DNA of 49,338 nt, taken from Candidatus Moduliflexus flocculans. GTDB lineage: Bacteria > Moduliflexota > Moduliflexia > Moduliflexales > Moduliflexaceae. The position numbers were made by a program, and so were the translations under genes. The DNA lies in the NCBI GenBank assembly GCA_000739515.1, contig DF820455.1, positions 566,470 through 615,807 on the forward strand, given 5' to 3'. The notes beneath the pieces are model-generated. The model saw only the letters and a list, made by a program, of their open reading frames with translations. It ran no database searches and was not told the origin of the DNA. Of this stretch, positions 41,586-49,338 are shown piece by piece (within the stretch, counting starts at the first letter, position 1; each line of letters begins with the position of its first letter).

Positions 41586-42839
41586 TCAAATAACCGTGCC
41601 GTCTGGAATAATCGCGTTTTTCAGAATGATGACGAGTCCATCTCTGGCGACCCAGGATTCCGTTTCGGAATCAGGCCGATTCGGGAGATGTCGCACATGG
41701 ACGTGACGACCGATACGCGCGTTTTTATCAATTAAGGCCGATTCAATAATTGTGCCTTCTCCAATCCCAATATTCGGCATATTCGGTTGAGCGTTTTGCG
41801 CGAGTTCCGCGCTGCTTTCATAATAATCAGCCCCCATCACGATGGAAGAATGAATCGTGACATTCGAGCGGATAATGCTGCGCAGCCCGATGACAGACCT
41901 GGTAATTTCCGCATCGTAAATCCGACCGCCGTCGGTCAAAATCACATCGTTGAGTTTCGCGCCATAGACTTCACAGGGAGGCAAAAAGCGGGCATGTGTA
42001 TAAATCGGGCGGAGCGGGTTATTAAAATCGAACGGACTGTTCGGGGCGACCAATTCCAGGTTCACTTCATAATAGCGCCGGATCGTGCCGATGTCCGCCC
42101 AATAATTTCGAAAGACGTAGCCCATCACGCGATATTTCGAAATCGTCGGCGGCGTAATATCTTTTGCCAGATCGTTGCCCGACGACGAGAGAAGCTCTGC
42201 CAACAGCGAGGTGCGAATCAGATAAATGCCCATCGAAGCCATAAAAGGCTTCCCCATGTCTGGCAAACTTTCTAATCCATCTAACTCCTCTAATTTGGGC
42301 TTTTCTTTATATATGACAATCCGCCCTTCGCTGTCGCATTTCAGAATGCCGAGCGCCGGAGCTAACCGCCGTTCTGTCGGCTGGACAGCAAGCGTAATGT
42401 CGGCGTCTGTTTCCAGATGATAACGGAGAAAATGCTGGTAATCCATCTGATAGAGATGATCGCCTGGCAAAATCAACACAAACTCCGTTTTGGCCGAGCG
42501 GATTTCAGGAAGTTGCTGCCGAATCGCGTCTGCTGTTCCCTGATACCATGCCTGTCCGCTGGTGGTTTGCTGCGCGGCGAGAATATCTACCCAGCCATGC
42601 GCAAACATGTCGCGGCCATAGGCGCGTTGAATATGGCGATGCAGCGAAACGGAATTAAATTGCGTCAGAATGGCGATTTTGTCTATGCCAGCATGGAGGC
42701 AATTGCTGAGCGGAATATCTATCAGGCGGTATTTTCCGGCTAATGGCACTGCCGGTTTCGAGCGCATTTTCGTCAGTGGGTAGAGTCGCGCGCCATGTCC
42801 TCCGCCTAAAATCAATGCCAGAACATTATACATTTCCAT
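41586..42839 (-). CDS. glgC: Glucose-1-phosphate adenylyltransferase (ADP-glucose pyrophosphorylase)
   Basis: 417 residues. Nucleotide-binding GGGHGARLYPLTKMRSKPAV, then KYRLIDIPLSNCLHAGIDKI, with the sugar site MGIYLIRTSLLAE, define GlgC; the C-terminal third is a left-handed beta-helix. It makes ADP-glucose for glycogen synthesis, and bacterial GlgC is usually allosterically controlled by glycolytic intermediates. The ATG at 42839 with AAGGAAA upstream is chosen. No glgA, glgB or glgP is near; instead ptb and buk follow without a gap. Confidence 0.93.
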   Translation of the reverse strand: MEMYNVLALILGGGHGARLYPLTKMRSKPAVPLAGKYRLIDIPLSNCLHAGIDKIAILTQFNSVSLHRHIQRAYGRDMFAHGWVDILAAQQTTSGQAWYQGTADAIRQQLPEIRSAKTEFVLILPGDHLYQMDYQHFLRYHLETDADITLAVQPTERRLAPALGILKCDSEGRIVIYKEKPKLEELDGLESLPDMGKPFMASMGIYLIRTSLLAELLSSSGNDLAKDITPPTISKYRVMGYVFRNYWADIGTIRRYYEVNLELVAPNSPFDFNNPLRPIYTHARFLPPCEVYGAKLNDVILTDGGRIYDAEITRSVIGLRSIIRSNVTIHSSIVMGADYYESSAELAQNAQPNMPNIGIGEGTIIESALIDKNARIGRHVHVRHLPNRPDSETESWVARDGLVIILKNAIIPDGTVI

Positions 42840-42876
42840 ACGGCTTTCCTTTCATCTGCGTACCAGCGACCAGCCT

Positions 42877-42896
42877 TGCCGACAGGGCTGTCGGCA
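42877..42896. repeat. Short perfect hairpin upstream of glgC
   Basis: TGCCGACAG and CTGTCGGCA with two central bases, in the 69-bp space between the HlyD-type gene and glgC. It could be a weak terminator for the former, but lacks a T-run. Confidence 0.45.
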
Positions 42897-42908
42897 GATA
42901 CGGAGAAA

Positions 42909-44357
42909 TTAGCGCCTCAGCAGCGTGGTTGGGTCCTGCAAATAAATCTGTTCGCCATCGGCCACTCCCTGTTCGATGACGATAAAATCGCGATTGAATT
43001 TTCCGACCGTGACGGGACGTTCCACAGCCTTTTTCCCTTGTACAACATAACAGACTTTTTGTCCAGCTTTTTCGAAGACGCCTTCTAACGGCACATAGAG
43101 AACCTGCTCCAAATGGTCAGTCACGATTTCAACCCTCGCCGTCATTCCCGGGCGGAGACGATCATCCGATTCGTTCAGCACGATCTGCACCTGGAAATAT
43201 TTGGTGGAGGTCGGTTGATTTTGTTCGGTCGTGGCTAATGAGCCGATCAGATGGACAACGCCGGTATATTTCGCGTCAGGATACGCATCGACCTGAATTT
43301 GCGCCTGCTGGCCTAACGCGACTTTGTGAATATCCACTTCCCGCACGCTGGTTTCCACCATCATGCGCGAAATATCCGGCAGGCTGATCAAGCCCTGGTG
43401 ACTCCAGACCGCATCGCCAACCTGGATTTTGCGAGCTTTGCCGGACGCCGGAATGTCGTTATAAATTACAAGGCCGGGAATCGGGGCATAAATCGATGTT
43501 TTGCGCAATTCATCCAGCGCGGTTTTGTATTTTTCCTGCAAGCCTTGCAAATTCGCCTGTTCTTTTTGCAAATTCGCCTGCTGCAAACTCATCAGGCGCT
43601 CGGCCATTTCGCGAAGCTGCTGCAAGCGTTCAGTACTTTCGCGGGCGGCGCGGCGAGCTTTTTCAATGTCAGACGGTCGCGTGAATTCGACAAAAATCTG
43701 ATGTTTTTGTTTGGCAAACTCGTATTTAGACGCGATTTCTTTGAGTTCGGCTTCGGCGTTCGTCAGTTCGTTCTGAGTAATAAAGCCAGATTCAAGCATC
43801 TCCTTAAGATCGGCGACTTTTTGTGTGGCCTGTTCAAAGGCAGCCGCGGCGCGTTCCACATCCATTTCCAATTCGCGCAATTGAATCACGCCTTCCCCTT
43901 CTTCGATATTCTTGAGTCCCGCCTCTGCCGCGGCAATATTCGCCTGGGCTTCCTTCAGATCGGCGTCATTTTTCGCCTGCTGCAATTTGAGGTTTTCTGT
44001 GGCTTCAACAATCGCGGCTTCAGATTGGGTAATGTCGAACCGCAGCTTGCGCAATTCGTCTTCAAACGGGGCTTTATCAAATTCAATAACCAGTTCGCCC
44101 GCTTGCATGTATGTCCCTTCTGGCGCGATTTTGGCGATTTTGGCGCGATCACTTTTAATTTCAGACGCAAGCGTCACAGATTGCACGGCTTGAAGCGTGC
44201 CGCTTTCCACGATATTCAGCGTCAACGTTCCGCGTTGCGCTGTCGCAATCGGAATCGTATCTAATGCCACATCGCTGCGAAAATAACTCCGCGCGATAAT
44301 GCCGATGACTGCGATCAGACTGAGGATTCCAACTCCTACCATGAGGTTTCTTTTCAT
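42909..44357 (-). CDS. HlyD/MacA-type membrane fusion (periplasmic adaptor) protein
   Basis: 482 residues. An N-terminal anchor (about 5-24) is followed by a lipoyl-like half (LTLNIVESGTLQAVQSVTLASEI) and a long alpha-helical hairpin (about 100-295) rich in Glu, Lys and Ala. The second lipoyl and beta-barrel parts follow (TSIYAPIPGLVIYNDIPASG, GQQAQIQVDAYPDAKYTGVV). It should link an inner-membrane exporter to the outer membrane. No ABC or RND pump or TolC gene is adjacent in the window, so the partner must be elsewhere. The long hairpin suggests a large periplasmic span. Confidence 0.88.
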   Translation of the reverse strand: MKRNLMVGVGILSLIAVIGIIARSYFRSDVALDTIPIATAQRGTLTLNIVESGTLQAVQSVTLASEIKSDRAKIAKIAPEGTYMQAGELVIEFDKAPFEDELRKLRFDITQSEAAIVEATENLKLQQAKNDADLKEAQANIAAAEAGLKNIEEGEGVIQLRELEMDVERAAAAFEQATQKVADLKEMLESGFITQNELTNAEAELKEIASKYEFAKQKHQIFVEFTRPSDIEKARRAARESTERLQQLREMAERLMSLQQANLQKEQANLQGLQEKYKTALDELRKTSIYAPIPGLVIYNDIPASGKARKIQVGDAVWSHQGLISLPDISRMMVETSVREVDIHKVALGQQAQIQVDAYPDAKYTGVVHLIGSLATTEQNQPTSTKYFQVQIVLNESDDRLRPGMTARVEIVTDHLEQVLYVPLEGVFEKAGQKVCYVVQGKKAVERPVTVGKFNRDFIVIEQGVADGEQIYLQDPTTLLRR

Positions 44358-44643
44358 ATCTCAACAAAAATTGATGATATTGGAAGATGTCAAGTCTAAT
44401 CCTCTCTATTCTTTGCAAGAAAGGAATTTGTGATGATATTTCTTGACAGATAACAACGGCCTCAAGTTTTATAAGATGTGAAATCACAACTTCTCTATTC
44501 GCTATTCGGCAAACTCCGGGCTGCCACGATTCTTGATAAACGCGTTCGAAGGCAAGGATAGCGTGTTGGCGTCTCACCGTATTAATCACAATTATTCAAA
44601 CAGCAGACGCCCCATCCAGGATGTCTGACTGCGGTGATGAAAT

Positions 44644-46422
44644 ATGACGAGTTTACGAACCCCCATTTTACTTGCTGTCAGTGCGATTATTTTTATTGTT
44701 CTGCTGACGAGCACATTCGTCAATATTCAAAACCTTAAACACCAGTATTTCGAAGCGATTACCTGGCGAGTCGAGGCGCTCTCGCAGGGAATCCGCGATG
44801 ACATCATCCAATGGGGCGGCGGCGGAAAACGGACGGAAAAACAGATTGAATCTGCCTTGAAAGGGGCTGGATTTCAGTGCCAAACCATTTATGAAGCGAA
44901 CAAGGCCACCTGGGTGACGCATGTGGCGCTATTGAATACGGCAGGCGTGCTCATGGCGCATAATAACCGGGAATTACAAAACATGCCGGTCACAAATCAG
45001 GATATGCAGCGAGCGATTCAACGTGGTTTGTCGGCAATTGTGTTCGATGGCGCGAATTATCACGCGCTCATTCCGATTCGCGCCGATGATACGCTCTTAG
45101 GCATGATTGATATCGGGTTTTCAAAACGGCTGATTGACGAAAAAGTCTGGAACGCGCTGATTCAATCGCTCCAGTTATTGGGCATCTTTTTGGTTGTCGC
45201 CTGCGTCGCCGTGTCATTGCTGCTACACCGCCTTCTCACCAAGCCTCTCAGTCAATTAGTGTCCATCGGGAAAAAGATGGCGCGGGGCGAACTGGCGCAC
45301 TCATTATTTACGAATCAGCGTAAAACGCGCCATGATGAACTTGGGGCGTTGACTGATGAGTTTTATGAAATGACGACGTACATAGAAGAAGTGGCCAGAA
45401 TTGCTACCCATGTTTCTATGGGCGATTTGCGACATGTTATCCAACTTCGCTCCCCCCATGATGTGTTAGGAAACGCGCTTCAGGCCATGTCCGCATATTT
45501 AGACCGCATGTCGGCCATTGCCATCAAAATGGCATCGGGCGATTTCCGCGAGCACATCAAAATGGCTGGCGAGCATGATGTATTAGGCGCGGCGTTTCAT
45601 AAAATGGAAACAATTCGCCACATGCTCACCTCTATCATGGAAAAGGCCGATGTCGTGCGCACGTCATCGGAAACGTTATCGCATCTCAGCACGCAAATGA
45701 CCGCTGAAGCGAAAGATACGTCCGAGCAGATGCAGCGCGTGTTTTCGAACAGCCAGGATGTGACGCAGCGCATGGAAGTCGTCTCTTCTGGAGTTCAGGG
45801 CATTTCGCAAAAGATACAACACGTCTCTGACCATATCGGGCAGATCAACGACATGATTCGCGTCGCTGTCAATATCGCGAACACGACAAACACCTCACTC
45901 TCGCACTTTCAGGAGCATTCGAAAGAAATCGGCGATATTATCAAGCTGATTACCACGATTACGCAGCAGACGAATCTTTTAGCGTTAAACGCTTCCATCG
46001 AAGCGGCGCGGGCTGGAGATTCTGGCAGGGGATTTGCGGTAGTGGCTGGCGAAATCAAAGGGCTTTCGCGCCAGATCGCCTCCTCAGCGCAGGATATTCG
46101 CCAAAAAATCGAGGCGATGCAATCCAGCAGCACGAACATGGCGCATGCCATGACCGAAATCTCGGACATCATCCGCCACATTCACTCCTCATCCAATGAA
46201 ATGATTGTCGCCATCGAAGAGCAAAACGCAACCACCGACAACATTTTACAGGCCATCCCGGAAGCAGCGCAGAAAAGCATCGAAACAACCTCGACCATCA
46301 CGGAAACAACGGCAGTCACGCAGAAAACAATGGAGCAATCGCTGCAAGTACAGCGCGCTTCGGAAGAATTAGCGAAACTTGCCGACCAGTTGCACCAATT
46401 AGTGGGAATGTTTCAAATATGA
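44644..46422 (+). CDS. Methyl-accepting chemotaxis protein with three tandem HAMP domains
   Basis: 592 residues. TM1 (about 7-27), a periplasmic sensor of about 145 residues, TM2 (about 176-196). Three HAMP-like units follow at about 200-248, 250-290 and 291-330, ending TYI, LDRM and HML; the second and third share HDVLG. The kinase-control helical hairpin (about 330-592) has the conserved tip [20 protein letters not shown]. There is no C-terminal pentapeptide for CheR/CheB docking. It controls motility through CheA/CheW, encoded elsewhere. The periplasmic ligand is unknown. Confidence 0.93.
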   Translation: MTSLRTPILLAVSAIIFIVLLTSTFVNIQNLKHQYFEAITWRVEALSQGIRDDIIQWGGGGKRTEKQIESALKGAGFQCQTIYEANKATWVTHVALLNTAGVLMAHNNRELQNMPVTNQDMQRAIQRGLSAIVFDGANYHALIPIRADDTLLGMIDIGFSKRLIDEKVWNALIQSLQLLGIFLVVACVAVSLLLHRLLTKPLSQLVSIGKKMARGELAHSLFTNQRKTRHDELGALTDEFYEMTTYIEEVARIATHVSMGDLRHVIQLRSPHDVLGNALQAMSAYLDRMSAIAIKMASGDFREHIKMAGEHDVLGAAFHKMETIRHMLTSIMEKADVVRTSSETLSHLSTQMTAEAKDTSEQMQRVFSNSQDVTQRMEVVSSGVQGISQKIQHVSDHIGQINDMIRVAVNIANTTNTSLSHFQEHSKEIGDIIKLITTITQQTNLLALNASIEAARAGDSGRGFAVVAGEIKGLSRQIASSAQDIRQKIEAMQSSSTNMAHAMTEISDIIRHIHSSSNEMIVAIEEQNATTDNILQAIPEAAQKSIETTSTITETTAVTQKTMEQSLQVQRASEELAKLADQLHQLVGMFQI

Positions 46423-46468
46423 TTCTCCCGCCCTGTCAGGCCAGGACTGTTAAATTCTCGTGAACATG

Positions 46469-46551
46469 TGTCATGGCGAGGAGTGACAACGACGAAGCCA
46501 TCTCGCCAGAATCACGGGATTGCGTTGTCGCTGACGCTCCGCGCAATGACA
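46469..46551. repeat. Dispersed inverted repeat of the TGTCATGGCGAGGAG type
   Basis: A left arm starting TGTCATGGCGAGGAGTGACA faces a right arm ending CGCAATGACA about 80 bp away, with imperfect pairing along both. It follows the chemoreceptor stop. Similar repeats are widespread in bacterial genomes. Confidence 0.6.
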
Positions 46552-46573
46552 GAACTTAACACCCCGCTCTCTG

Positions 46574-47656
46574 TCAGGACTGAATCACCTGTCGTATTCG
46601 CGCTTGAAACACAGGGAGATCGAATTGTGCGGCATGGCGGCGGATAGCGGAAGGAGCAAATTGTCCGGCATCAAAGCCTTGAATAACATTGACAAGTGCG
46701 TCCGCCGTTTTGGGAAAAAAGAAACGTCCGCTCTGCTCCGAGACGGTTTCTAACGCGCCGCCGCCGCGATACGCGATGACCGGACGCCCCGACGCTTGCG
46801 CTTCAACTGGCGTAATGCCGAAATCTTCCTCGCCGGGAAAAATCAATGCCTGACATTTCGACAATGCCTCTCGCACCAATTGATCCGGCTGACGCCCCAA
46901 AAACGTGATATTCGCGTTCGCCACTTTCGCAAGTTTTTCACGCTCCGCGCCGTCGCCGATAATCAGCAGTGGCAGCCCAAGCCGGTTAAACGCTTCGACC
47001 GCCACGTCAACCCGCTTATACGGTTCAAGCCGGGACACGATCAAAAAATATGGTTCAAGCCGCTCTGAAACGCTGAAATTCGCCATGTCAACCGGTGGAT
47101 AAATCACTTGCGCGTCACGGCGATAATATTTTTTGATGCGCTGCGCCACGAAACGCGAAATCGCGATAAACGCATCCACGCGCTGACTGCTGAGCGTGTC
47201 CCACATCCGCATGTAAGTCAGCAGCGGCGGAATGAGCAGCCGCGCCGTCTTGCTGCGCCAACTGGTTTCCATGTACTCGTGATACATGTCCCAAGCGTAG
47301 CGCAGCGGCGAATAGCAGTAGCAAATATGGCGGGTCTGCGGCGAGGTGATGACGCCTTTGGCGACGGAATGACTGCAACTCAGGACAACGTCGAACTCTG
47401 ACAGATCAAATTGCTCCACCGCCGTCGGCATAAGCGGCAGATACGCCCGAAATTTGCTCGCGCCGAACGGCAGACGTTGAATGAATGACGTTCGAATATC
47501 GAACGCCCGAAACTCCTCCGGCATCCGGTCAGAATGATAGACCGTTGTATAAATCGGCGCGTCCGGGAACATGCCATGCAGATGCGTTAGCACCGCTTCC
47601 GCGCCGCCCCGCCCTCCCGGCGTTGCTAATCCGTCATGCACAATGGCAAGTTTCAT
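46574..47656 (-). CDS. Glycosyltransferase family 4
   Basis: 360 residues from the ATG at 47656 (MKLAIVHDGLATPGGRGGAE), chosen because the longer frame adds nine residues lacking family character. GT-B fold with the donor-binding E-x7-E-type stretch GEEDFGITPVEAQASGRPV. Middle motif YFLIVSRLEPYKRVDVAVEA. It transfers sugar from an NDP-sugar in the cytoplasm to a growing glycan. Its close neighbours do not name the product. It precedes a composite inverted repeat. Confidence 0.9.
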   Translation of the reverse strand: MKLAIVHDGLATPGGRGGAEAVLTHLHGMFPDAPIYTTVYHSDRMPEEFRAFDIRTSFIQRLPFGASKFRAYLPLMPTAVEQFDLSEFDVVLSCSHSVAKGVITSPQTRHICYCYSPLRYAWDMYHEYMETSWRSKTARLLIPPLLTYMRMWDTLSSQRVDAFIAISRFVAQRIKKYYRRDAQVIYPPVDMANFSVSERLEPYFLIVSRLEPYKRVDVAVEAFNRLGLPLLIIGDGAEREKLAKVANANITFLGRQPDQLVREALSKCQALIFPGEEDFGITPVEAQASGRPVIAYRGGGALETVSEQSGRFFFPKTADALVNVIQGFDAGQFAPSAIRRHAAQFDLPVFQARIRQVIQS

Positions 47657-47671
47657 CTGTTCTTGAATGCA

Positions 47672-47789
47672 ACTACGAAACACACGAAATACACGAAAAC
47701 TAGAAACACCTGTCAGACACTTTCAACGTGTCTGACAGGTTGGCTCAATCGCAGCACATAATTTTCGTGTATTTCGTGTGTTTCGTGGT
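47672..47789. repeat. Composite inverted repeat: 28-bp arms around a palindrome
   Basis: The arms 47672-47699 and 47762-47789 are inverted repeats with one mismatch (left part ACGAAACACACGAAATACAC). Between them the palindrome ACCTGTCAGACAC (47708-47740, 13-bp stem) of the widespread border type sits in the middle. Thus two repeat families are nested. Confidence 0.8.
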
Positions 47790-47795
47790 AAATAC

Positions 47796-49232
47796 TCAGT
47801 TTACTTTTCGAAAGACTGCTTCAGCAACGCGGCGGACCGTCCGATTATGCAGCAGCAAGTCTTGAATCCGGTCGTTGACGAACAGATGCGCCGCCGCCGC
47901 GCCGAAAACGCCGAATCGCGCTAATTTGCGCTGCATGGCGGCTTGACGAATCTGCTTGCGCACCTGATGCGCCTTTTTGAGCAGGCGGATGCGCTCGGCG
48001 CGAGGGAGTTCCGGCGTCTCAAAAAGCGGCGCTTCGTCCCAGTGCGACGCTTTGTTCAGATATTCGTCCGGTTGATGCAGAAAATAGTTTCGCTCGGAAA
48101 TCCATTGAAAAATTTCGGTATTCGGAAACGGAATCAGGTTATAAAATTTGGCGTCGAAAACCGGATATTTCTGCGCGAACTGAAGCGTATTTTCCACATC
48201 TTCTGGCGTTTCACCCGGCAAGCCGATGATAAAAAAGAGCGTCACGTCATAGCCGATCTCGCAGGCGGTTTTGACGGCGCGGTCAATCTCGTCGAAATGC
48301 TCTCCTTTTTTAATCGCCTTTAAAATATGCTCGTTCGCGCTTTCCACGCCAAAGGAGAGATAACGAAAACCAACGTCATGCATCCGTTTCAGCAGGTCGG
48401 CGTCCACATGATCGGCACGAATGCCGTTGCCGCAGCGAAAGCGGAAGCCAGTCAGCCCGCGCCGCTCGATTTCGTCGCAGATGCCATACACGCGGTCGCG
48501 GCGCATGGCGAAATTATCGTCAAGAATCAAAATGTCGCGATACCCCTGACGATGCCAGTATTCCAATTCGTCCGCAATCGGCTGGACGCTGCGAAAACGG
48601 CAGGCGCGACCAATCGTCGTCTTGACCGGGCAAAACGTGCAGGCGTGCGGACAGCCGCGCGACGTAACCACGCCGATTTCCCGCGCCACGTATTTGCTTA
48701 ACTCGAATTGCTGATATTTTGGAAACGGCAGGCGATCCAACTCCATAATGAATTGGCGGTCACCGGTATAGGCGACGCGCCCATCAGCATGACGATAGAG
48801 CAGGCCGCTAATCTGCGCTGCCGGCGTTCCCTGACAGAATTCGATCAGCGTGTCATCGCCTTCCAACGTGACGCCGAAATCTATCGCCACGCACTCTTCC
48901 AGCACTTGCGCCCGCAATGTCGAAAGATGCGGGCCGCCCGCGATGATCGGAATGTTGGGAAAGCGCTGTTTCAATTCCGACAGAATCGCATAGACCGAGC
49001 GATGAAAAAGCGAAGTCATGCTGATGCCGATCAGATCAGGGGCGAATGCCTCGATTTTCTGCTCAACCTGCCGCATGGAATAACCCAGCCCCATGTCAAT
49101 GATCTGATGCGCGATTTCGACTTGCAACAGCCGTTCCGACAAATAGCCAAGCCCGACCGGCGGGCGAATCGCGCCCCATTGACTTTCAAAACTCGGCGGC
49201 GCGAGCAAGGTGACACGTTTAAATATCTGCAT
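47796..49232 (-). CDS. B12-binding radical SAM protein
   Basis: 478 residues from the ATG at 49232 with AGGAAA upstream; a GTG one codon before is also possible. Residues about 1-140 form a cobalamin-binding-like domain (RPPVGLGYLSERL, DLIGISMTSLFHR, IAGGPHLS), though the DxHxxG motif of base-off binders is not seen. The radical SAM core (about 185-400) has the cluster motif RGCPHACTFCP with three Cys. It closes with LFFIIGLPGETPEDV. Such enzymes methylate or rearrange unactivated carbons; the substrate is unknown. Confidence 0.9.
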   Translation of the reverse strand: MQIFKRVTLLAPPSFESQWGAIRPPVGLGYLSERLLQVEIAHQIIDMGLGYSMRQVEQKIEAFAPDLIGISMTSLFHRSVYAILSELKQRFPNIPIIAGGPHLSTLRAQVLEECVAIDFGVTLEGDDTLIEFCQGTPAAQISGLLYRHADGRVAYTGDRQFIMELDRLPFPKYQQFELSKYVAREIGVVTSRGCPHACTFCPVKTTIGRACRFRSVQPIADELEYWHRQGYRDILILDDNFAMRRDRVYGICDEIERRGLTGFRFRCGNGIRADHVDADLLKRMHDVGFRYLSFGVESANEHILKAIKKGEHFDEIDRAVKTACEIGYDVTLFFIIGLPGETPEDVENTLQFAQKYPVFDAKFYNLIPFPNTEIFQWISERNYFLHQPDEYLNKASHWDEAPLFETPELPRAERIRLLKKAHQVRKQIRQAAMQRKLARFGVFGAAAAHLFVNDRIQDLLLHNRTVRRVAEAVFRKVN

Positions 49233-49250
49233 CACTGTTTCCTAATTCTT

Positions 49251-49338
49251 AACTGATGTTACGCAACGCCGCCGACAATTCCCCTCCTGGGAGGGGCAAG
49301 GGGTGGGTGGTGTCCTGTGCGGCGTCTTCGTGTCCACC
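49251..49338. repeat. Left half of G4-bearing TIR element, cut by window end
   Basis: Starts AACTGATGTTACGCAAC, the left terminal repeat of the family at 29827-29982, then CGCCGCCGACAATTCCCCTC and a G-run block. The right half lies outside the window. The left end and adjoining segment match the full copy almost base for base. Confidence 0.75.

Noticed and set aside
43326..44264. 312-codon ORF antisense to the HlyD-type gene
   Set aside because: Composition (many Phe, Arg, His) is that of an antisense frame of a Glu/Lys/Ala-rich coiled coil.

Overview
The window reads as a contig from a diderm (Gram-negative), saccharolytic and probably fermentative bacterium of medium G+C. The outer membrane is inferred from a LamB-type sugar porin and signal-peptide-bearing periplasmic proteins. 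Fermentation is inferred from a phosphotransbutyrylase/butyrate kinase pair. The mix of starch uptake, butyrate formation, sigma-54 control, poly-HAMP chemoreceptor and very abundant dispersed palindromes would suit an uncultured environmental lineage such as the candidate phylum KSB3/Moduliflexota, but that placement is a low-confidence guess. I saw no rRNA, tRNA or CRISPR array.

Layout. (1) 1-5.0 kb, minus strand: an ArsB/NhaD-type ion permease, an EIIA(Ntr)-CBS protein, a small unknown protein, and a glnK-amtB ammonium operon. (2) 5.6-8.0 kb, plus strand: a NifA-like GAF/sigma-54 activator divergent from glnK, then a Uma2-type nuclease-like gene and two tiny genes. (3) 8.1-18.6 kb, minus strand: a maltodextrin locus of LacI-type regulator, binding protein, MalF and MalG permeases, LamB-like porin and a large secreted GH13 enzyme. 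No MalK ATPase is present. Four LacI-style operator candidates surround the regulator and the binding-protein gene. (4) 19.0-25.0 kb, minus strand: seven closely packed genes for membrane proteins with zinc ribbons, B-box-like Cys/His modules, GYF_2/RDD, an M50-like HEFGH motif and DUF4129. Their joint role is unknown, and this is the best candidate for an undescribed system. (5) 25.2-29.7 kb: a CbiA-type cobyrinate amidase, and divergently a sugar-phosphate nucleotidylyltransferase/left-handed-beta-helix protein with GlmS. (6) 29.8-31.5 kb: a graveyard with an intact MITE-like element, broken IS5-type and IS630-type transposases and a frameshifted prepilin-peptidase-like gene. (7) 31.5-37.5 kb, minus strand: a TerB/PH-like membrane-anchored protein, a PA14-containing GT-C-like membrane protein, and dnaK. 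(8) 38.0-49.2 kb: a polysaccharide flippase, a glgC-ptb-buk operon, an HlyD-type adaptor, a triple-HAMP chemoreceptor, a GT4 glycosyltransferase and a B12-binding radical SAM protein.

Working together: starch or dextrin would be cut by the secreted GH13 enzyme, cross the outer membrane through the porin, be caught by MalE and imported by MalFG with an ATPase encoded elsewhere. GlgC commits glucose to glycogen, and Ptb-Buk turns butyryl-CoA into butyrate plus ATP. GlnK, AmtB and the activator form a nitrogen-sensing unit.

Non-coding DNA is unusually structured. There are at least seven short perfect palindromes at gene borders and a G-quadruplex-bearing element family with inverted ends, found inside the window and cut by both of its ends. 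A second ~100-bp TIR element and a REP-like cluster inside the mal operon complete the picture. All calls are from reading the sequence only; no database search was run.
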